Shown: positions 7,791-17,171, counted from the first letter of the stretch. The stretch: DNA of 64,000 nucleotides from Paenibacillus sp. FSL R5-0345 (GCF_000758585.1 NZ_CP009281.1:6386001-6450000), one strand, 5' to 3'. Notes: generated by a model from the letters alone, not told the origin. Program-made: numbers and translations.

Positions 7791-8657
7791 TTACTTAGAT
7801 ACGGGTACAACATCATAATATTCTTCCAACGTAATCCCTTTCTCCGCTATATAAGTAGCTATATCCTTACCTACATAACGGATATGCCAAGGCTCATATT
7901 TATAGCCTGTAATGTCCTGCTTACCTTCTGGAAAACGGATGATATAACCATATTCCGCTGCATGCTGCGCTAGCCACTCCGCTTCCTTCGTTCCACCGAA
8001 ACAGCTCTCCGCAGCACATTTGCCGTCACTTCCTGAGACATCGATAGCAAGCCCTGTCTGATGCTCACTATAGCCAGGCACGGCACTGTAAGTACGGGCC
8101 AGTTCCTCTCCATCTTTCTCAACATAACGATTGAACAGTCTCGTTTGGGTCTCCTTAGAGCGGTAGGCCGAAACGCCAGCCAAGTAAATCCCGTCTTCCT
8201 CTGCGCCTGCGAACAGTTTTTCTAATGCTTCGGCAGCTTCCTTACGCATCATACGCTTCTCGATTTTCTCTTTAAACGTAAACCGCACATCCGGATAGAC
8301 AAGATCAGAGGGTTTATAGTTATCAGGCAGTCCATACTGCTTATTCACCATCACAGCTATGCTATCAGGCTCTTTAAAAGAATCATCCGTGCTATTTCCC
8401 TTGCCGCCATTATCCGATTCGGATGGATCAGAGGGATCTGTTGAATTAGATGGATTAGCTACCACGGGTTCCGTTATGCCCCCTTCGGCGCTATTGCCGT
8501 CTTCACCAGGCTTAGCTTGAAGATTATCTTGTACATTTATATTTGACCCGCTATTGGACGCAGAAGGTGAAGTTGTCGTATACTTCCCGATTCCCCAACC
8601 CACTGCAATAACGACAATTAACAAGCTCACTAATTTCAATTTTTTAGACATCTGCAA
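7791..8657 (-). CDS. D-alanyl-D-alanine carboxypeptidase, VanY family (M15B), membrane anchored
   Basis: 288 residues. Near the N-terminus one hydrophobic segment (LVSLLIVVIAVGWGIGKY) acts as signal or anchor. A Ser/Asn/Gly/Asp-rich linker spans about residues 30-95, and the peptidase domain follows. Zinc-site motifs are SEHQTGLAIDVSG (SxHxxGxAxD) and EPWHIRYVG (the ExxWHxR/Y motif); GVSAYRS is the usual preceding strand. It trims terminal D-Ala from peptidoglycan stems outside the membrane. The start is either TTG at 8657 (AGGAGG with 6-base spacing) or ATG at 8651 (12-base spacing); spacing favours the TTG. Confidence 0.92.
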   Translation of the reverse strand: MQMSKKLKLVSLLIVVIAVGWGIGKYTTTSPSASNSGSNINVQDNLQAKPGEDGNSAEGGITEPVVANPSNSTDPSDPSESDNGGKGNSTDDSFKEPDSIAVMVNKQYGLPDNYKPSDLVYPDVRFTFKEKIEKRMMRKEAAEALEKLFAGAEEDGIYLAGVSAYRSKETQTRLFNRYVEKDGEELARTYSAVPGYSEHQTGLAIDVSGSDGKCAAESCFGGTKEAEWLAQHAAEYGYIIRFPEGKQDITGYKYEPWHIRYVGKDIATYIAEKGITLEEYYDVVPVSK

Positions 8658-8764
8658 GTTCTTCCTCCTCGAAGTCGAAACACTCTATTTATCTATTAGA
8701 CAAGCTTTCCATCAAAAATGTTACACTAAGATTCTTTTTTAGACAAATATCGCTCAAATCTGCC

Positions 8765-8820
8765 CACAAAATAAAGTTACCATAGGTAATTAGCTTGTCC
8801 GCTAACTTTCCTATGGTAAC
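8765..8820 (-). terminator. Terminator of the DEAD-box helicase gene
   Basis: On the minus strand GTTACCATAGG pairs perfectly with CCTATGGTAAC. An inner TTAGC/GCTAA pair sits in the loop, and TTTATTTTG follows. It begins about 28 bases after the stop. Confidence 0.85.
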
Positions 8821-8848
8821 AAGTTTTAGTTATGAAATTCCACTCACA

Positions 8849-10660
8849 TTATCTGGATGTGCCTCTGCCGCCGCTTTTAAAGCCGCCGGAGCTGCCACGT
8901 CCACCGCGTGAGGAACCTGCGTTTCCGCTGTTGCGCCCGCCTTTACCAGCGCCACCTTTGGCACTGCTGTAGCCGCCTTTGCTACCTTTACCGCCTTTAC
9001 CGCCGCCTCTAGACGGGCCTGCACCGTAGCCGCTGCCTAAGCCGCCTCGTGGTGTGCCGCCAGCGTAGGCACCGCCGTCTGCGCCTCTGGCTACGTTCTC
9101 GCTGTAGCCTGTGCTTGGTCCGCCCTTACGGTTCGCACCGCGCGAACCGGCGCTAGGCGCTGCTGCGTTACCGCTAGCTGGCGCATCGCCTCTGGAGGCG
9201 AAGGCGCCGTAGCCGCCGCCTACTCTCACTACGCCGGCAGCCTTGCCGCCGCCCTTAGGTGCGGCAGCGTCATAGCCGCTGCCTCCGCGCTTGCCAGCCG
9301 CCGCATCGGAACGACCGCCGCGGCGACCTTCTGCAGGCGCACCCCAGCCGCCTGCTTCCTTACCGCGGCCGCGGCCACCTTGCCGCGCTCCGCCTTCGCC
9401 GCGCGGAGCACCGCCGCGGCCAGAGCCGCCGGTCTTCGGTCCGCGGCCCGTGCGCGCTGCCTCAGCGCCGCCGCTTTGGCGACCGCCGTGGCGTCCGCCG
9501 CCTTGTACTGCAACGAATTCGCCAACGCCGAATTCATCCTTGTCGTAACGGCGACGATCCAGGCGCTGCGAAATGCCGTGCTCGATCATGTCTAGTCCAT
9601 CTTGCTCACGCGGAGAAGTGAACGTAATTGCAAGCCCTTTACCTCCGGCACGGCCTGTCCGACCTATCCGGTGGATATAGCTGTCCACATCAAGTGGCAT
9701 ATCATAGTTAAAGATATGCGTGATACCTTCGACATCCAGCCCCCGAGCCGCTACATCTGTGGCTACAAGAAGCTGCAGCTTCGCATCACGGAATCTCTTC
9801 ATTACACCTTCACGTTTACCTTGAGACAAATCGCCGTGCAGTTCATCACAATCATAACCGGCTGCTTGAAGTGCTTCGTTCAGCTTGGACACCCGACGTT
9901 TGGTCCGGCAGAAAATAATAGCCAAGTAAGGACGATCTCGTTCAATCAAAGCTATAAGTGCCTCTTCTTTATTGCGATCCGAGACTTCCACGACTTGCTG
10001 TTTGATATTATCCAGCGGAATCGGAGAACCACTCTTAATAATGATATCCAGAGGCTCTTTCATGTAATTAGCTGCGAGGCGTTTAATCGGATCTGGCATC
10101 GTCGCAGAGAACAGCATCGTTTGACGACGATAAGGAACAGCCGTAATAATGGTCTCTACATCCTCCAAGAATCCCATATGCAGCATTTGATCCGCTTCGT
10201 CCAGAACGAGCATCTTAACACCACTAAGATCGAGCGTCTCGCGGCGCATATGATCTAGCAGTCTGCCCGGTGTACCGATAATAAGATGTCTTCCGCCTTC
10301 CAGCTTACGCAGCTGCTTCTCAACATCCTGACCACCGTAAACGGCCAAGATTTTGATATCCGTATGACGTGCCAGCTTACGTGCCTCTTCTGTAATCTGC
10401 AAAGCCAACTCACGTGTTGGAGCCATAATTAGCGCCTGCGGATAAGCTCGCTCCGTGTGGATCTTGTCCATAATTGGCAGCAAGAAAGCCAATGTCTTCC
10501 CTGTACCTGTCTTCGCTCTTGCAATTACATCCAGACCCTGCACCAATGGCGGTATTGCTTCCTGTTGCACTGGCGTAGGCTTTACGATGCCTTGACCTTG
10601 AAGCAATGTACACAGTAATTCTGAAACTCCTAATTCTTTAAATCCCGGCAAATTCTCCAC
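8849..10660 (-). CDS. DEAD-box ATP-dependent RNA helicase with long Gly/Arg-rich tail
   Basis: 603 residues. The core (about 1-375) has the Q motif (KPTPVQQEAIPP), Walker A ARAKTGTGKT, PTRELALQ, TPGRLLDH, DEAD box VLDEADQML, SAT, and RGLDVEGI plus HRIGRTGRAG. It remodels RNA with ATP, as in the cold-shock/RNA-degradosome helicases CshA/DeaD. The last 220 residues are almost only Gly, Arg, Ala, Ser and Lys with many RGG and GGR steps, a disordered RNA-binding tail longer than in CshA. The DNA for the tail is strikingly GC-rich and strand-asymmetric, which throws up long spurious frames on the other strand. The start may be GTG at 10660 or, with better-spaced GAGG, TTG at 10651. A hairpin lies in the leader. 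Confidence 0.95.
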   Translation of the reverse strand: MENLPGFKELGVSELLCTLLQGQGIVKPTPVQQEAIPPLVQGLDVIARAKTGTGKTLAFLLPIMDKIHTERAYPQALIMAPTRELALQITEEARKLARHTDIKILAVYGGQDVEKQLRKLEGGRHLIIGTPGRLLDHMRRETLDLSGVKMLVLDEADQMLHMGFLEDVETIITAVPYRRQTMLFSATMPDPIKRLAANYMKEPLDIIIKSGSPIPLDNIKQQVVEVSDRNKEEALIALIERDRPYLAIIFCRTKRRVSKLNEALQAAGYDCDELHGDLSQGKREGVMKRFRDAKLQLLVATDVAARGLDVEGITHIFNYDMPLDVDSYIHRIGRTGRAGGKGLAITFTSPREQDGLDMIEHGISQRLDRRRYDKDEFGVGEFVAVQGGGRHGGRQSGGAEAARTGRGPKTGGSGRGGAPRGEGGARQGGRGRGKEAGGWGAPAEGRRGGRSDAAAGKRGGSGYDAAAPKGGGKAAGVVRVGGGYGAFASRGDAPASGNAAAPSAGSRGANRKGGPSTGYSENVARGADGGAYAGGTPRGGLGSGYGAGPSRGGGKGGKGSKGGYSSAKGGAGKGGRNSGNAGSSRGGRGSSGGFKSGGRGTSR

Positions 10661-11044
10661 CTCACTATTTTCTCAGTTAAATTTGATTACATCTCTTACT
10701 TAACTTCCGTCTTCCAAAGCCCTATTCAGGCAGCCCCTATCAACTGTCCTTTTGGGGGCGTATGCTTCCGATTCAGCTATATTCAAACAAAAGCGGAAGA
10801 ACCCCGTCACCGGCATTCTTCCGTCCCATGTATCCCTTGACCCGTTAAAAGAGTGCGGTCAAAGTTCGGTTTCTGGGCAGCAGCGATCCACCGGACGTTT
10901 AGACGGCACTCCATTTGCGTTCCATTCCACTTTATACAATAGAAGTAAAGTTAAGCTTAGAAAGTTATCCTTTATATTGTACTTGATAGAACGGCATTTG
11001 TGTGAAACTGCAGAATAATAATTATTCTATCCTGTAATTGCAGG
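10661..11044. other. Long leader region of the helicase gene
   Basis: 384 bases without a gene between the UbiB stop and the helicase start. Cold-shock helicase mRNAs often have long 5' leaders, and this stretch would serve as one. Apart from a hairpin with a U-rich tail (10784-10823) I see no recognised riboswitch, and no promoter I can place with confidence. Confidence 0.5.
10784..10823 (-). promoter_or_regulatory. Hairpin plus U-rich tract in helicase leader (possible attenuator)
   Basis: On the minus strand CGGAAGAA (10823-10816) pairs perfectly with TTCTTCCG (10801-10794) around a 14-base loop and is followed by CTTTTGTTTG. It lies about 125 bases before the helicase start, so it would act within the leader. 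The weak T-tract makes this tentative. Confidence 0.4.
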
Positions 11045-12712
11045 TTAGAACCTTCCCGATTTAAAAATCGCAAAGATCAACCATAAAAACATCAGAAGCG
11101 CCACTACGCCGCCAATCTCCACTGTAGGGAAATTCCATAACACTGAAGGCTGACCGCGCATCGCAGTCCCAATAATGAGTCCAACCATGATGATACTGAA
11201 CGCAAGCATCACAATACTAAATGCTAACCGATTCCCGACCCGGTCCAGCTTTCGCTCCAAATGCTCGAGCTCAGGTGCCACAATCTCTACCTTTAGCTTT
11301 CCCTTAGTAATTAGAGCAGATAGCTGCTTAGCCTGCCCAGGAAGCTCCAGCAGACTTTCCGTTAAATCAGCTACGCCTCCGAGGAGCTTGCGCTGCAATC
11401 GGGGACCGCTGAAGCGCTGCTTCACAAGTTCCCGTCCAAAAGGCTCTGCCATCTCTAGAATGCTGATCGTTGGATCCAAATTGCTAATGACACCTTCAAG
11501 CGTCAGCATCGTCTTGCCGAGCATCGTTAGATCCGGGGGAAGGATTAATCGATGCTTGCGAGCAATGCCAAACAGATCATTTAGCGCTTTACCTATGCTC
11601 ATCTTACTGAACGGAACATCATAATACTCATCGCGAAGTCGATCCATATCATTATGGAGCGCCGCACGATCAGCATCCTCAGGGATGACTCCGAGACGCA
11701 GGATTGCCCGGACCATAGCGTCCGTATTCTTGCGCATCAGTGCGATGACAAGCGCAGACAGTTGTTCTTTCATTTCTTCGTTCAGTCGCCCCATCATGCC
11801 AAAATCAATCAAAGCCAGCTTCCCATCCGCCATCCGTATAACATTTCCTGGATGAGGATCCGCATGGAAAAAACCATGAATGAAGATTTGTCTTAGCATC
11901 ATTTCCACGAGCTGCTGAGCGATAACCTTAAGCTTAACTCCGTTACTCAGCAGCTCATCACGACGACTCAGCGTAATCCCTACTACATATTCCATCGTAA
12001 GTACTCGCGTTGACGTATAATCCCAATAGATATCCGGGATGTACACTCCATCATAATCCATCTGTTGAGCAATTTTCTCTGCATTACGCCCTTCTTGGCT
12101 ATAATCCAGCTCGCCAAGAAGCGATTTCGAGAACTCCTCTACCATACGGGATAACTGATATTGCCTTGCCCAGCCTAACTGCTTCTCAGCAAGCGCGCTT
12201 AGATCTTTGAGAATTTCCAAATCCCTGCTCATCGTTCGCAGAATGCCAGGGCGCTGAACCTTAACAGCCACGACCTGCCCACTGTGAAGAACAGCTCTAT
12301 GCACTTGACCGATTGACGCAGCCGCAAGAGGCGTATCCTCAAAGGAATGAAAAATTTCATCCATCCGTTGATCCAGCTCATGCTCCACAATCGTGCGCAC
12401 GCGTTCCACAGGGAACGGAGGCACATTATCCTGTAGTTTTACCAATTCTTGAATAATAGAATCAGGCAGCAGATCTGAACGGGTACTGGCAAGTTGTCCG
12501 AGCTTTATAAAGGTTGGACCCAAATCCTCCAGTACTAGCCGAATCCGCTCCCCGAGCGTAAGACTTGTATGTGCTTCTTGCGTTACAAGACGGCGTGGAA
12601 GGGATAATAAATGATAGAGCCCCAGCTCCTCCACCATATAACCAAAACCATGGTGCATAAGCGCCATGGCAATGGACCGGTATCGTCCGGCATGTCTAAT
12701 ACGTACTGCCAT
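11045..12712 (-). CDS. ABC1/UbiB/AarF family atypical kinase
   Basis: 555 residues. The kinase-like core has the family KxGQ motif (FIKLGQLASTR), the Ala-rich nucleotide loop (AAASIGQVHRAVL), VAVKVQRPGI with the conserved Lys, HADPHPGN (catalytic loop) and LIDFGMMG (DFG). Two hydrophobic helices end the protein (about 495-545), typical of the membrane-attached family. UbiB proteins are ATPases that support isoprenoid-quinone or lipid processes at the membrane; in a menaquinone organism the exact role is unknown. The ATG at 12712 directly follows the stop of the upstream coiled-coil gene (TAAATG), so the pair is translationally coupled. Confidence 0.92.
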   Translation of the reverse strand: MAVRIRHAGRYRSIAMALMHHGFGYMVEELGLYHLLSLPRRLVTQEAHTSLTLGERIRLVLEDLGPTFIKLGQLASTRSDLLPDSIIQELVKLQDNVPPFPVERVRTIVEHELDQRMDEIFHSFEDTPLAAASIGQVHRAVLHSGQVVAVKVQRPGILRTMSRDLEILKDLSALAEKQLGWARQYQLSRMVEEFSKSLLGELDYSQEGRNAEKIAQQMDYDGVYIPDIYWDYTSTRVLTMEYVVGITLSRRDELLSNGVKLKVIAQQLVEMMLRQIFIHGFFHADPHPGNVIRMADGKLALIDFGMMGRLNEEMKEQLSALVIALMRKNTDAMVRAILRLGVIPEDADRAALHNDMDRLRDEYYDVPFSKMSIGKALNDLFGIARKHRLILPPDLTMLGKTMLTLEGVISNLDPTISILEMAEPFGRELVKQRFSGPRLQRKLLGGVADLTESLLELPGQAKQLSALITKGKLKVEIVAPELEHLERKLDRVGNRLAFSIVMLAFSIIMVGLIIGTAMRGQPSVLWNFPTVEIGGVVALLMFLWLIFAIFKSGRF

Positions 12713-13060
12713 TTAGTCCGTACGCGTTTCCGCCGATGTTCCTTCTAGATGGGAAATCCCCTCTAGCTCGGCCAATCGACGCTCCAATACAGCAATTCGG
12801 CCTTCCAGCTCGTCAATATCACTTTGTACAGGAACCTTCATTTCCTTCAACACGCGTTGTACTTGCTCTTGTACAACAGACTTGAGCATGCCTCGCTCTT
12901 CCTCGCCGCGTTCAATCAGCCGATCAACGAGGGCCTTAGACTCCGAAGGAGCAAGCTCCCCTCGCTTCACTAGTTCTTCAACAACCTTTTCTACTTTTTC
13001 CTTGCTAACAATGGTGAGGCCCACTCCTAAAGAGATCGCTTTTTTAAACAAATCACTCAT
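12713..13060 (-). CDS. Phasin-like coiled-coil protein, partner of UbiB kinase
   Basis: 115 residues from the ATG at 13060, which has GGGAGG at good spacing. The N-terminus (SDLFKKAISLGVGLTIVSKE) is the membrane-proximal amphipathic start seen in PhaI/PhaF-type phasin-superfamily proteins. The rest is charged and helical, ending in a heptad-like coiled coil (DELEGRIAVLERRLAELEG). No enzyme motif is visible. Phasin-like proteins with this start often sit immediately upstream of AarF/UbiB genes in Firmicutes, as here, which suggests an accessory or scaffold role for the kinase rather than polyester granule binding. The function is inferred. Confidence 0.75.
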   Translation of the reverse strand: MSDLFKKAISLGVGLTIVSKEKVEKVVEELVKRGELAPSESKALVDRLIERGEEERGMLKSVVQEQVQRVLKEMKVPVQSDIDELEGRIAVLERRLAELEGISHLEGTSAETRTD

Positions 13061-13157
13061 AGTACTTTCCTCCCAAAGATTCCGTTTCATTACAAACGGA
13101 GTTGATGATTAAAGTATACCTCACTGTGTGCATATTTCAAAAAGCCGGGACATCGCC

Positions 13158-13796
13158 TTAGTTATTTACCGGAATACGGGCAGCCCAAGTAGCCGCCTGC
13201 AAGATTAATTTTCGTAATGCCGGGTGACGGAAGGATGGCTCATGGTGACCAGGCATAAGAAATACTACTCGTCCTAAGCCATAGCTGTGGCACCATGCAG
13301 CCGGCAACCATCCATCCTCTGATTCATACTGAAGTAGAATGGTCCGCTCCGTAAACGGGTCAAGTTCAAAATGATATGGCTCTTCATCCAGCTGGAAGTC
13401 TTCAACGCCCTCAGTAATGTCATGCTCCAGCACCTTGAAATTCATCGGCTCGTAAGCGGAGTGGCCGTTAAAGCGGCCGCCAATCAGCTGAGCCAGCTCG
13501 TTACGCTTCGTCAATGAAGCACCTGTATGAAGAACAATCAGTCCTCCACCACCGCTCACATAGCTGAGTAGGCCAGCGGTTTGCTGAGGCGATACAGTTT
13601 CATTCCACAATTCGTTGTAGGCTATACATAAGTCATAACTTGCCAGATGCTCAATGCGCATCAATTTTTTATTCTCCGAACACTGAACGGTTAATAAATC
13701 ATTTAAAATCTCACTAATTTGTTGGTCCACTCCTTGAAGTGGATGGAAACGGGGATGGGTGTAATCACCAAGTAATAGACATTTTCTTTTGTCCAT
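13158..13796 (-). CDS. ThuA-like domain protein
   Basis: 212 residues matching the ThuA/trehalose-utilisation fold, a class I glutamine amidotransferase-like domain. Key stretches are CLLLGDYTHPRFHP at the N-terminus, SGGGGLIVLHTGAS (the nucleophile-elbow region, with His and Thr rather than a Cys), IGGRFNGHSAYEP and VVFLMPGHHEPSFRHP. ThuA relatives act on sugars such as 3-keto-trehalose, but no sugar genes lie next to it here, so the substrate is unknown. The ATG at 13796 has AGGAGG directly upstream. It appears monocistronic. Confidence 0.85.
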   Translation of the reverse strand: MDKRKCLLLGDYTHPRFHPLQGVDQQISEILNDLLTVQCSENKKLMRIEHLASYDLCIAYNELWNETVSPQQTAGLLSYVSGGGGLIVLHTGASLTKRNELAQLIGGRFNGHSAYEPMNFKVLEHDITEGVEDFQLDEEPYHFELDPFTERTILLQYESEDGWLPAAWCHSYGLGRVVFLMPGHHEPSFRHPALRKLILQAATWAARIPVNN

Positions 13797-13917
13797 GGGG
13801 ATCCTCCTCCTTATTCATTGTTATTATTCATCACATGTTGCCTATATTCTAAGGAAAACTGCTGCGAATGTCCATGCAGATGGCAGGTTTACTACTCTTA
13901 AGACATCATCTTCCGGG

Positions 13918-13959
13918 AAAAAAAGCATCCCCACCCAGTGAACCCGGAGGGAATGCTTC
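13918..13959 (-). terminator. Terminator of the HemD-like gene
   Basis: On the minus strand AGCATTCCC pairs with GGGGATGCT around a loop containing a smaller CCGGGT/ACTGGG helix, followed by TTTTTTTCC. Confidence 0.85.
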
Positions 13960-14002
13960 TGTGTGGTAACACCAATCTTGTAAGGCTGCCGCACAAAATG
14001 GT

Positions 14003-14815
14003 CTAGCGATTCGCTGCCACATATTTGCCCAGCTCTACAATCATGCTCCCCATCCGTTCATGCTCGGGCATAATGATACGCTGTACGCCCTCTTCCTTAA
14101 GGGCTTCAGAGGTAATACGCCCTACAGAAACGGCAAGTACCTTATCCTCAAAAGACTTCAGCATCTCTTCCAGCTTGCCCTTTTCCCGAGCAAATTGAGA
14201 GAGAAAACGAAACTGCGGCGCACTCGTAAAAGCCACGGCATCAATCTTGCCTTCTATAATCTCAATAAGCAGCTTGTCAAGCTCCCCCGGCTCTGGTGGA
14301 GTATGCCGATACGGCAGCACTTGACTGGTATTTGCCCCTGCCTCCTGCAGCCATGCGAGCATACGAGGAGCTGGATCACCATGCAGCTGCAGAACGACCT
14401 CCTTGCCCTGCAAATCCAGGGATTGAAGCCCACGAATCAGTCCGATCGTACTTCCGTCGTCGTCGCGAAACTCTGGCGTAAGCCCTCTTTTTTTCAAAGC
14501 ATTCACTGTCTTATAACCCCGTGCAGCAATAATAGAACCAGAAAGTACTTCTAAAAAGCGATCGGCGATGTTCAGGCGTTCAGCCGTTTCGAAGAGAGCG
14601 TCCAGTCCCATGCCTGTAGTAAGGATCACCAAGTAAGGTGGATGGCTGATCCATGAATTCAAGCCTTCCTCCAATGCCTCATCATCAAGAAATACAGTAC
14701 CTTGGGCAGGTCGATATAATGCCGTCCCCCCCATATTTTGGACCAGCTTGGCCATTTCTTCTGATTTACGCGGTCCCGCCAAGGCGACCGTGAACCCTTT
14801 CAGTTGCTCTGCCAT
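14003..14815 (-). CDS. Uroporphyrinogen-III synthase (HemD) family protein
   Basis: 270 residues with the two-lobed HemD pattern: FTVALAGPRKSEEMAKLV at the N-terminus, YLVILTTGMGLDALF, then the C-terminal lobe with VLPYRHTPPEP, AVAFTSAPQFRFL and AVSVGRITSEAL (usually GxxT in HemD). True HemD closes hydroxymethylbilane to uroporphyrinogen III. This copy stands alone, away from other heme genes, and resembles the stand-alone HemD-domain proteins found near siroheme or nitrite genes in Bacilli, so it may not be the main heme enzyme. The ATG at 14815 has GGAGAG 10 bases upstream. Confidence 0.8.
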   Translation of the reverse strand: MAEQLKGFTVALAGPRKSEEMAKLVQNMGGTALYRPAQGTVFLDDEALEEGLNSWISHPPYLVILTTGMGLDALFETAERLNIADRFLEVLSGSIIAARGYKTVNALKKRGLTPEFRDDDGSTIGLIRGLQSLDLQGKEVVLQLHGDPAPRMLAWLQEAGANTSQVLPYRHTPPEPGELDKLLIEIIEGKIDAVAFTSAPQFRFLSQFAREKGKLEEMLKSFEDKVLAVSVGRITSEALKEEGVQRIIMPEHERMGSMIVELGKYVAANR

Positions 14816-14936
14816 GTACTATTATCTCTCCTCTCTACGTTGCCTAATCCAGCATTATTGTTTATCAGTATACTTGGAAAGGACTGCAAAAGGGAAGATA
14901 AAACCATCGTTATCCTATCCGAAATATATATTTTCA

Positions 14937-16931
14937 CTAGGAGGAGTGTATCTTAAAGGTACTCACAAGCTTTTGCAGTTCCTCCGCAAGACGACTAAGG
15001 TCGGTAGAGGAAGACGCCATCTCTTCAACAGAAGCAAGCTGCTCTTGTGCTGCCGTTGCGATGGTCTCTGTATTCACAGCCGCCTCTTCAGAGATGCCGC
15101 GAATCTCTCCAATTGCCTTCTCCATATGATTTGACTCCACCAATAAGGTCTGTACCGCACCGCCCATCGACTCAATCTTCTCCGCGGCACTCTTGACTGC
15201 TCTACGGATACGGGAGAAAGAACGTCCAGAAGTATCTACGGCCTCAATTCCTTCGGTTACGCGCTGCTTTGTATCCTCCATTGTATGGGTCACCAGCTTC
15301 ATTTCACTATTAATGGCAATAATCTGCTCTGCAATTAGATGCGCTGATCTCTCTGACTCCTCTGCCAGCTTACGTACCTCGGCAGCAACAACGGCAAATC
15401 CACGGCCATGCTCTCCAGCTCTGGCCGCCTCAATGGAAGCATTGAGAGCTAACAGGTTGGTCTGACGGGCAATCCCTGTGATGACGCTGACAATGCCCTC
15501 AATTTGATCCGTTCTTTCATTCAGCCTGTCGATTACACTGCCAAGCTCTCCCACCGTTTTATGAATACCATTGATCTTATCCACCACGCTAATGACCGAA
15601 TCATTTCCTTCTGAAGCAGAGAGCGAAGTCTTGTCCATCATCGCAGACACCTGCTCCATATATACGGAAATATGATCCACTTCGCTGGTCGTCGCCGCTG
15701 TACTTTCCATTCCTTTTCGTACACTGATCACCTGCTGTTCCGTACCTGCTGCTACCTCCTGGATCGCTATCGTCATCGACTCAATCGTTTGGGCATTCTG
15801 CTCTGCACTAGCGGTTAGTTCTTCGGCTGAAGAGGATACATTGCTCGTCATCTCCTGTACGCCGATGATCATCTCCCGCAAGCTGAGCACCATTAATTGA
15901 AAGTTCTCGGCAAGCATGCCAATTTCATCTTTGCGGAACCCCCTAATGTCTTCGGACAAATCACCTTTCGCTATCACTGCAGTTGCTTTCCTCAGCCGGA
16001 GGAGCGGCCGCAGAATAGATTGAATATTAAAATAGATCATGATCAGCGCAAGCAAAACGGAAACTATAATAACAAGCAGCGCTGTATTGCGAATTCCGCT
16101 CGTTGCCGATGTCACTTCATCTACGCTTATCGTACCTCCGATTCTCCAGCCCGTAAGCTCATTCACCGTAAACATCATCTTTTTGTGTGTACCCTTATAG
16201 ACATAATCAAAAGTACCTTGATCTTCCTCAAACATTCTCTTTATAAAATCATCGGATGACTCCTGTCCAATCGCCTCTGTTGGATGAACAAGATATTTCT
16301 TGCTGTTATCAAGGATAATAATGTATCCTTCCTTGCCAACCTTAGTCGAAGTCAAATCGCCTAAGGCAGATAGATTGAGATTCAAAGTTACCACCCCGTT
16401 ACCGCTCTTAAGAACCGTTGAGATCGCAATCGCCGTTTCTTGATTTACGGTTTGAAAGGCCGGGGAAATCACAACACCATTCCCGTGCTTCAGAGAATTA
16501 ATGTAGGCACTCTCCTGCCTGGGATCGTAGCCTTCGGGCAGTTTGGCTTCCGAAGCGTGGATGGATTGCCCCTTGCTTGTACTAACATAAATATCTAACA
16601 CATCAGGATGTAATACAGCGTATTCCTTTAATCTGTTCTTCATAGAAGCTGCTGCCCCTCCAGTTACCTCACTGTTGGTCCCTTCATCAGTGAACTCAGC
16701 GGCAAAATAAGAAACAGCATCTATTTTGGATTGAATATTCGAGTTGATGATTTCATTTACTGCTACAACACTTTCGGTAGCATTGCTCACCAGTTGATCT
16801 TCCACTTCATGGCTAGCAGATTGATAGGTTCGCCAGCCGATAATGATACTGGGCAACAGCAGAACTAATAGGTATGTAAGAATTAACTTGGCTCGGATAC
16901 TCATACCTGTTTTTTTGTTCATAAATGTCAT
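14937..16931 (-). CDS. Methyl-accepting chemotaxis protein with extracellular Cache sensor
   Basis: About 664 residues. TM1 is at about 15-35, an extracellular double-Cache-type sensor at about 38-280 (STSKGQSIHAS, GNGVVISPAF, GYIIILDNSKKYLVHP), TM2 at about 283-305, HAMP at about 305-360, and the methyl-accepting signalling domain to the end. The hairpin tip IARQTNLLALNASIEAARAG is the CheA/CheW contact. It should detect a small ligand outside the cell and steer the flagellar motor. GTG at 16934, ATG at 16931 and ATG at 16922 are in frame, and none has a strong ribosome site. No chemotaxis genes are adjacent. Confidence 0.93.
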   Translation of the reverse strand: MTFMNKKTGMSIRAKLILTYLLVLLLPSIIIGWRTYQSASHEVEDQLVSNATESVVAVNEIINSNIQSKIDAVSYFAAEFTDEGTNSEVTGGAAASMKNRLKEYAVLHPDVLDIYVSTSKGQSIHASEAKLPEGYDPRQESAYINSLKHGNGVVISPAFQTVNQETAIAISTVLKSGNGVVTLNLNLSALGDLTSTKVGKEGYIIILDNSKKYLVHPTEAIGQESSDDFIKRMFEEDQGTFDYVYKGTHKKMMFTVNELTGWRIGGTISVDEVTSATSGIRNTALLVIIVSVLLALIMIYFNIQSILRPLLRLRKATAVIAKGDLSEDIRGFRKDEIGMLAENFQLMVLSLREMIIGVQEMTSNVSSSAEELTASAEQNAQTIESMTIAIQEVAAGTEQQVISVRKGMESTAATTSEVDHISVYMEQVSAMMDKTSLSASEGNDSVISVVDKINGIHKTVGELGSVIDRLNERTDQIEGIVSVITGIARQTNLLALNASIEAARAGEHGRGFAVVAAEVRKLAEESERSAHLIAEQIIAINSEMKLVTHTMEDTKQRVTEGIEAVDTSGRSFSRIRRAVKSAAEKIESMGGAVQTLLVESNHMEKAIGEIRGISEEAAVNTETIATAAQEQLASVEEMASSSTDLSRLAEELQKLVSTFKIHSS

Positions 16932-17142
16932 CACGCTCTCTCTCTTCGAGTCTTAAAGTAGGACCTATTTACCAGACTAAATATATAATTATATATCCTA
17001 CTTTGGAACCGATTTTCCTCCTATCTTTCTTCATTTTTCTCATTATTTTTATGAATTGTCATATAAACGCAACAAAAAAAAGATTATTTAAAGTAATCAA
17101 TAAATCACCGTCAAGATGTACGAAATATGAAGCATTTTATTT

Positions 17143-17171
17143 TTGACAGGTGAACGATCGTTCACTATAAT
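17143..17171 (+). promoter_or_regulatory. Consensus promoter with TetR operator filling the spacer
   Basis: TTGACA (17143-17148) and TATAAT (17166-17171) are separated by 17 bases. Positions 17150-17165 are the perfect palindrome GTGAACGATCGTTCAC, a classic TetR-family operator. A further half-site GTTCAC lies at 17184-17189. Binding there would block polymerase, so the downstream regulator almost certainly represses itself. Confidence 0.9.

Noticed and set aside
9229..9621. Several long frames of both strands opposite or beside the helicase tail
   Set aside because: They are shadows of the GC-rich Gly/Arg tail, with biased composition and no starts with ribosome sites.
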